From Acanthococcus lagerstroemiae (lineage: Eukaryota; Arthropoda; Insecta; Hemiptera; Eriococcidae), in contig CM063112.1 of NCBI GenBank assembly GCA_031841125.1, positions 23,090,603 to 23,154,602 of the forward strand: DNA of 64,000 nucleotides. Reading direction: 5' to 3'. How positions within the stretch are numbered: position 1 is the first letter of the stretch; each line of letters begins with the position of its first letter. Positions 59,445 to 64,000 of this stretch are shown here, piece by piece. The notes below the pieces were generated by a model, which saw only the letters and a list, made by a program, of their open reading frames with translations, was not told the DNA's origin and made no database searches. A program made the position numbers and the translations under genes.

Positions 59445-60875
59445 CGTTATTCAAAGTATGATGGTTTTAGAAGTCAATAGATCCAGAACTTTCATGGAGA
59501 AAATCGAAAAACTGCTAGGGCTCGACGTTTGCATTTGGAGCATTTCCACATATTGATGGCCGGGTGATGCTGAGAGATATGATCCAATCAGGACCTGTAA
59601 AAATAATTTTGCAGTATCACAATTCGGGGGAGATATACATAAGCTAATAAAAAAATTCTCACCTATAAAGCAGCTGGGGTATAAATCAAAGGTTTGTACA
59701 TACGGGTATTCAGCATTGTTTCACCAGCAGTTATTCCTATGGAATCATCTCAGGACGCATGATCCTTGAGAACAGAAGTTGGATCTTGACTGGTATCATC
59801 CTACAGTCATTTGGCCTAAAGACAACTCCTAAATGACTCAGATATAACAGGAAATTCAGCTAGCAAAATGACAAACTGATATGCAAATGGATCTGAAATT
59901 AAAAACCACAGTCAAGTGACCCAGGAACGTGTAGGAATCACTGCTCATGTAATTTGGGATTGAGGAAAAACTTTACTGGGATTGATCTGACAAACTCAGG
60001 TGATGACTAATTCTGACATTCAGACTTTTTTCACCAAATTTGACCACCTCTATTTGTAAAATGAGATTCACCAACGTCAATTCAGAATACTCTTGTTGGA
60101 TACTATGGCATATTGTGGAAGTTTTCATGGGTAACTATTTGTGCTCTTCTTTCGATCACTTATTAGAATTCAGTTTTTGAGAAAGTATGATTTAAATTTG
60201 ATTCTAATAAGAAACGAGTGAATCAACTTTATGGTTTTTTTTTTTTTTTTTGTAATAAAGTACGAAAGTAACCTCTTCGAAAATACTGAAAACCCCCTTG
60301 CCTAAGGTAGTATTGGAAAGAGACTTTTCTGAATCCCAGTACAGTTTTATTACTCAATTAAGGACGCTAGTTAAAAGAAATGTTGGAAGAGGCTAAAGCG
60401 ATTTTAAAATCACACTAAGAAGTCGAACTAAAGAAAATCAAACTTTTTACACCACATACCGTTATTTTCTGACCCCGGCGAATTCAAAACTTCTACGGAG
60501 AAAATCCAGAACAGCTGGTATTTGGTGTCTGCATATAGAAGAAGCGCTTCTACAAATCAACAGTCTGGTAGATCCTCGATGATAAGATCTTTCAATCAAA
60601 AGCTGTACAAATAATTTTGCTGTATAAAAATCCGAAAAGAAAAAAATAAAGCAAATTAAAAGGAAGGTGAATGAATTTGATCTGAAAAGGGGTAAGTGAG
60701 ATTAAAAATCATACAAACACGTAAAAAACCATAAGTAAGTGTCCCAGGAAAGCCATAAAAATTTTTTTTTAACATAATAATTCTTTGGTGGGAATTTTTT
60801 TTGTTGAAAACAAACTCATGAATGAATTCAATTTGAAATACAGCACACGAAAATGAGAATTATTACACCACATAT
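59445..60875 (-). repeat. Unit R5
   Basis: B' is at 59445-59594 (150 nt), the intron at 59595-59662, D at 59663-59892, and C at 60460-60602 (143 nt). The plus-strand relic is at about 60187-60290, interrupted by a long T run at 60235. On the minus strand downstream of C, an AATAAAAC signal-like word occurs near 60350; this is weak evidence for a 3' end. Confidence 0.78.
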
Positions 60876-62258
60876 CGTTATTCAAAGTACGATGGTTTTA
60901 GAAATCAACGGATCCAGAACTTTATGGAGAAAATCCAAAAACTGCTAGTGCTCGATGTTTGCATTTGAAGCGTTTCCACATATTGATGGCTGGGTGATGC
61001 TTAGAGATATGATCCAATCAGGACCTGTAAAAATAATTTTGCAGTATCAAAATTCGGGGGAGTTATACAAAAGCTAATAAAAAAATTCTCACCTATAAAG
61101 CAGCTGGGGTATTAATCAAAGGTTTGTACATACAGGTATTCAGCATTGTTATACCAGCAGTTATTCCTATGGAATCATCTCAGGACGCAAGATTCTTGAG
61201 AACAGAAGTTGGATCTTGACTGGCATCATCCTACATTCATTTGGCCTAAAGACAACGCCTAAATGACTCAGATATAACAGGAAATTCAGCTAGGAAAATG
61301 ACAAACTGATATGCAAATGAATCTGAAATTAAAAACCACAGTTGAGTGACCCAGGAACATCACGAAGAACGATTTTAAATAAGCTGAAGTTATTATAGGA
61401 ATCACTGCTCATGTAATTTGGGATTGAGGTAAAACCTTGCTGGGATTATCTCACAAACTCAGGTGGTGATGAATTTTAACACTCAGACTTTTTTCACCGA
61501 ATTTGACCACTTCTATTAGTAAAATGAGATTCCCCAACGTCTATTCAGAATACTCTTGTTGGACACTATGGCATATTGTGGAAGTTTTTATGGGTAACTA
61601 TTTGTGCTCTGCTTTCGATCACTTATTAGAATTCAGTTTTTGAGAAAGTATGATTTAAATTTGATTCTAATAAGAAACGAGTTTATAAAAGTACGAAAGT
61701 ATCCTCTTCAAAAATACTGAAAACCCCCTTGCCTAAGGTAGTAGTTGAAAGAGACTTCTGAATCCCTGTACAGTTTTATTACCCAATTAAGGACGCTAGT
61801 TAAAAGAAATGTTGGAAGAGGAAAAAGCGATTTTAAAATCACACTAAGAAGTCGAACCAAAGAAAATCAAAATTTTTACACCACATACCGTTATTCAGTG
61901 ACCTCGACGAATTCAAAACTTCTACGGAGAAATTCTAAAACTGCTGGAATTCGGTGTCTGCATATAGAAGAAGCGCTTCTACGATGCAACAATCTGGTAG
62001 ATCCTCGATGATACGATCCTTCAATCAAAAGCTGTACAAATAATTTTGCTATATGAAAATCCGAAAAGAAAAAAATAAACTAAATTAAAAGGAAAGTAAA
62101 TGAATTTGATCCATAAGTAAGTGGCCCAGGAACGCTATAAAAAAATTTTTTTTAACATAATAATTCTTTGGTGGGAACTTTTTTCGTTGAAAATAAACTC
62201 ATGAATGATTTCGATTTGAAATGCTGCACATGAAAATGAAAATTATTACACCACATAC
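60876..62258 (-). repeat. Unit R6
   Basis: B' is at 60876-61024 (149 nt), with the donor mutated to ATATGTG, so the consensus GT is lost. The intron is at 61025-61092, D at 61093-61322, and C at 61889-62031 (143 nt). The plus-strand relic is short (about 61658-61728). Confidence 0.78.
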
Positions 62259-63107
62259 CGTTATTCAAGGTACGAAGGTTTTTGAAATCAACAGATCCAG
62301 AACTTTCATGGAGAAAATCCAAAAACTGCTAGTGCTCGATGTTTGCATTTGAAGCGTTTCCACATATTGATGGCCGGGTGATGCTTGGAGATATGATCCA
62401 ATCAGGACCTATAAAAATAATTTTGCAGTATCAAAATTCGGGGGAGATCTACAAAAGCTAATAAAAAAATTCACACCTATAAAGCAGCTGGGGTATAAAT
62501 CAAAGGTTGATACACACACGTATATAATATTGTTACTAACAGCTGTTGCAACTGGAATCATCTCAGGACCCAAGATCCTTAAAAACAGAAATTGGATCTT
62601 AATCAGTATCCTCCTACAACCATATAGCCTAAAAACTCCCAAATGGCCCAGGTACAACAGGCGATTCAGTAAGCAAAATGACCAACTGGTATGCAAATGA
62701 ATCCGAAGCTGAAAATCATATTAAAAAGGAATTGAAAAATTTTAATAGCAACTTAATCATTGCTATTTACATCTCTGATAAAACTCACACCAAAATTTTT
62801 ATACCACATACCGTTATTCAGCGACGAATTTTGAAAAACTCGACAAATCCAAAACTTCTATGAAGAAAATACAAAACCTGCTAGTATTCGGTATTTGCAT
62901 ATACTAAGAAGCGCTTCCAGGAGTCGACGGTCTGGTACATTCTCGATGTTACGATCCATCAAGCAAAAGCTATAAAAATAAGTTTGCTATATCAAAATTC
63001 TGGTGGGAAAAAATTAAAAATTATTTAATGCGAACTGAAAGGTGGTAGGTAGAGACAATATAACAATCTTACACACTTATAAAATTTAAAATTATTACAC
63101 TATATAC
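62259..63107 (-). repeat. Unit R7 (849 bp, with open D exon)
   Basis: B' is at 62259-62408 (acceptor TTTATAG instead of CAG), the intron at 62409-62476, D at 62477-62708, and C-type at 62812-62969. The unit lacks the plus-strand relic and the long intron found in R1-R6. It may represent the compact ancestral arrangement from which those grew. Confidence 0.78.
62477..62708 (-). CDS. Exon D, 232 nt, fully open, joins B' in phase
   Basis: The acceptor is ATGATTTTCAG at 62709 and the donor ATAG/GTGTGAA at 62476. The exon is 77 codons plus one base, open in phase 0, and includes LLYLGHLGVFRLYG, IQFLFLRILGPEMIPVATAV and FDLYPSCFIG. Splicing across the 68-nt intron continues in frame into B' as PDWIISPSITRPSICGNASN and stops at a conserved TAG five codons later. 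This would make a peptide tail of about 102 codons encoded by these two exons. The segment is Leu/Ile-rich, with no recognised domain. Any upstream exon is unknown. Confidence 0.42.
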
Positions 63108-63258
63108 CGTTATCGAAAGTGCAATGGATTTGGAAATGTTGAAAGATCCAGAATTTTCACGGAGAAAATCCAAAAACTGCCAAAGCTCGATATTTGCGTG
63201 GAAGAAGCGTTTCCACATATCAGCGGCCACCTCTAAGATACAATTATGCAATCAGGAG
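63108..63258 (-). pseudogene. B'-type exon of R8
   Basis: The acceptor is TTTTTACAG and the donor flank GTATATAGTG. Spliced to the D exon at 63328 the frame reads PDCIIVS and then stops at TAG, much sooner than in R7. The donor has drifted (GTATAT). The exon otherwise aligns with the left-array B exon start CTCCTGATT, which links the two arrays. Confidence 0.45.
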
Positions 63259-63327
63259 CTGTAAAAATAATTTTGCAGTATCAAAATTCGGGGGGAAATA
63301 AATGAAATCTAATTTATAAATTTTCAC

Positions 63328-63559
63328 CTATATAGCAGCTGGGGTATGAATCAAACGTCCATACATACCGGGATACAGGATTGTTACCCGCAGATGTTAC
63401 TGGAATCATCTCAGAAATCCAGATATGTAGCAAAAGAAGTTGGATCTTGACTAGTATCATCCTATAACCAGTTGGTCTAAAAACAACTCCCAAATTATCC
63501 AGGTATAACAGGCAATTTAACCAGCAATATGACAAATTATTATGAAAATAAATCCGAAG
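63328..63559 (-). CDS. Exon D of R8, 232 nt, fully open
   Basis: The acceptor is GATTTTAG/CTTCGG at 63560 and the donor ATAG/GTGAAAA at 63327. It has the same net length and phase as the R7 copy. It includes LLYLDNLGVVFRPTGYRMIL, EMIPVTSAGNN and FDSYPSCYIG. Aligned by eye, 45 of about 77 residues are identical to the R7 exon, with one codon gained and one lost. That two diverged copies are both stop-free suggests coding constraint. Function is unknown. Confidence 0.42.
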
Positions 63560-63609
63560 CTAAAATCTGCAGCTAAGTGGCCCATGATCGTTACTAATAA
63601 AATTTTAAA

Positions 63610-64000
63610 GGAAAATAAGAGAATGATCAACACCCAAATGCAGCAAACATTCAAAAATATAACAACAAAATAGAACAGTCAAATAACAGGCAACAAGCAA
63701 TCATTTGGATAGCGAACTGAAACATGCAAAATCGACACAACTCTATACAGGTACAAAGTCACGACAATCATGAGGATCAGGACTTGGGGAATGCAAGCAT
63801 CCAATTCAAAATGCACATGCCTTGATTGGATCGGAAAAACGTTAACCGCATGCTGAACATGCAGAAATATGATTAATCAACTCTGTAATGCACCAAATAT
63901 AACAAGACAGGCAACGAGCAATTATTTGGATAGCGAACTTAAACATGCAAAATCTACATTACTCTTTATATGGGTGCAAAATCAAAACTTCATCACGACT
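63610..64000 (-). repeat. Two diverged T modules at the right edge
   Basis: The words ACATGCAGAAATATG, GGCAACGAGCAATTATTTGG and GCGAACTTAAACATGC occur near 63870-63955. Close relatives occur near 63640-63730 (AGGCAACAAGCAATCATTTGG, shortened in places). Both resemble the T module at 46.2-46.54 kb and those of the left array. The second copy runs off the window, so the repeat locus continues to the right. Confidence 0.65.

Larger units (their letters stand above)
54311..63600 (-). repeat. Right-hand array of about eight 1.43-kb cassettes (R1-R8)
   Basis: Phased on the B' donor, units start at 54343, 55797, 57228, 58105, 59445, 60876, 62259 and 63108. Typical spacing is 1.34-1.45 kb, with two short units (877 and 849 bp). 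On the minus strand each reads D exon, intron of 68-69 nt, B' exon (139-151 nt), a long intron-like stretch with acceptor CCTCTTTTCAG in several units, then C exon (143-147 nt). Copies are visibly more diverged than those of the left array, so this expansion is older or less homogenised. Confidence 0.92.

Noticed and set aside
61745..62011. Plus-strand 88-codon frame as a gene
   Set aside because: It is antisense to exon C and its flank, and other units interrupt it.
1..64000. Aphid bicycle-type or gall-midge effector family
   Set aside because: The many-short-exon layout is reminiscent, but the expected Cys-Tyr-Cys or other family motifs are not visible and no search could be run.
1..64000. 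Telomeric repeats
   Set aside because: No tandem TTAGG or TTAGGG runs were seen.

Overview
The window is eukaryotic nuclear DNA, AT-rich, with no operon-like gene packing and no rRNA, tRNA or CRISPR signal that I could find. Minus-strand exon-like modules separated by very short introns (about 66-74 nt, GT/AG ends), plus a decayed hAT/ZMYM1-like transposase fragment, point to an invertebrate animal, plausibly an insect. That assignment is an inference from architecture only. No complete conventional protein-coding gene is visible.

Left block (1 to about 46.5 kb): a hierarchical tandem array of 16 macro-units (U1-U16), mostly 2.59-2.89 kb, one of 4.64 kb. Read on the minus strand, each unit runs: T module, TATAAATAG box, a run of 293-bp A subrepeats (67 in total; 3, 4, 5 or 10 per unit), a diverged longer A copy (A1), a 68-nt intron-like stretch, a 168-bp exon-like module B with a GTATGT donor, a degenerate C module, and a spacer. 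Above this lie higher-order repeats with offsets of 1.465, 5.49, 5.72 and 5.97 kb. The 293-bp monomer itself contains an older internal duplication (111-nt spacing).

Middle block (about 46.6-54.3 kb): two diverged copies of one segment (46.59-50.66 and 51.17-54.31 kb). They carry better preserved relatives of the same exons, G/C homopolymer runs, a short minisatellite, a plus-strand transposase relic and a plus-strand 70-codon open frame of unknown function. This block looks closest to the ancestral gene: an A1-type exon splices in phase to a B-type exon at 51.4 kb.

Right block (54.3-63.6 kb): about eight units (R1-R8) of roughly 1.43 kb, or shortened, in the same orientation. They alternate B', D and C exon-like modules. 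The last two D exons (both 232 nt) are fully open and phase-compatible with the next exon. T-module copies reappear at the right edge, so the locus continues beyond the window.

Overall interpretation: one ancestral multi-exon transcription unit on the minus strand has been amplified at least twice, in different module combinations. Splice signals are kept while most reading frames have decayed. Whether it makes protein, spliced non-coding RNA, small RNA or nothing cannot be settled from the sequence alone.
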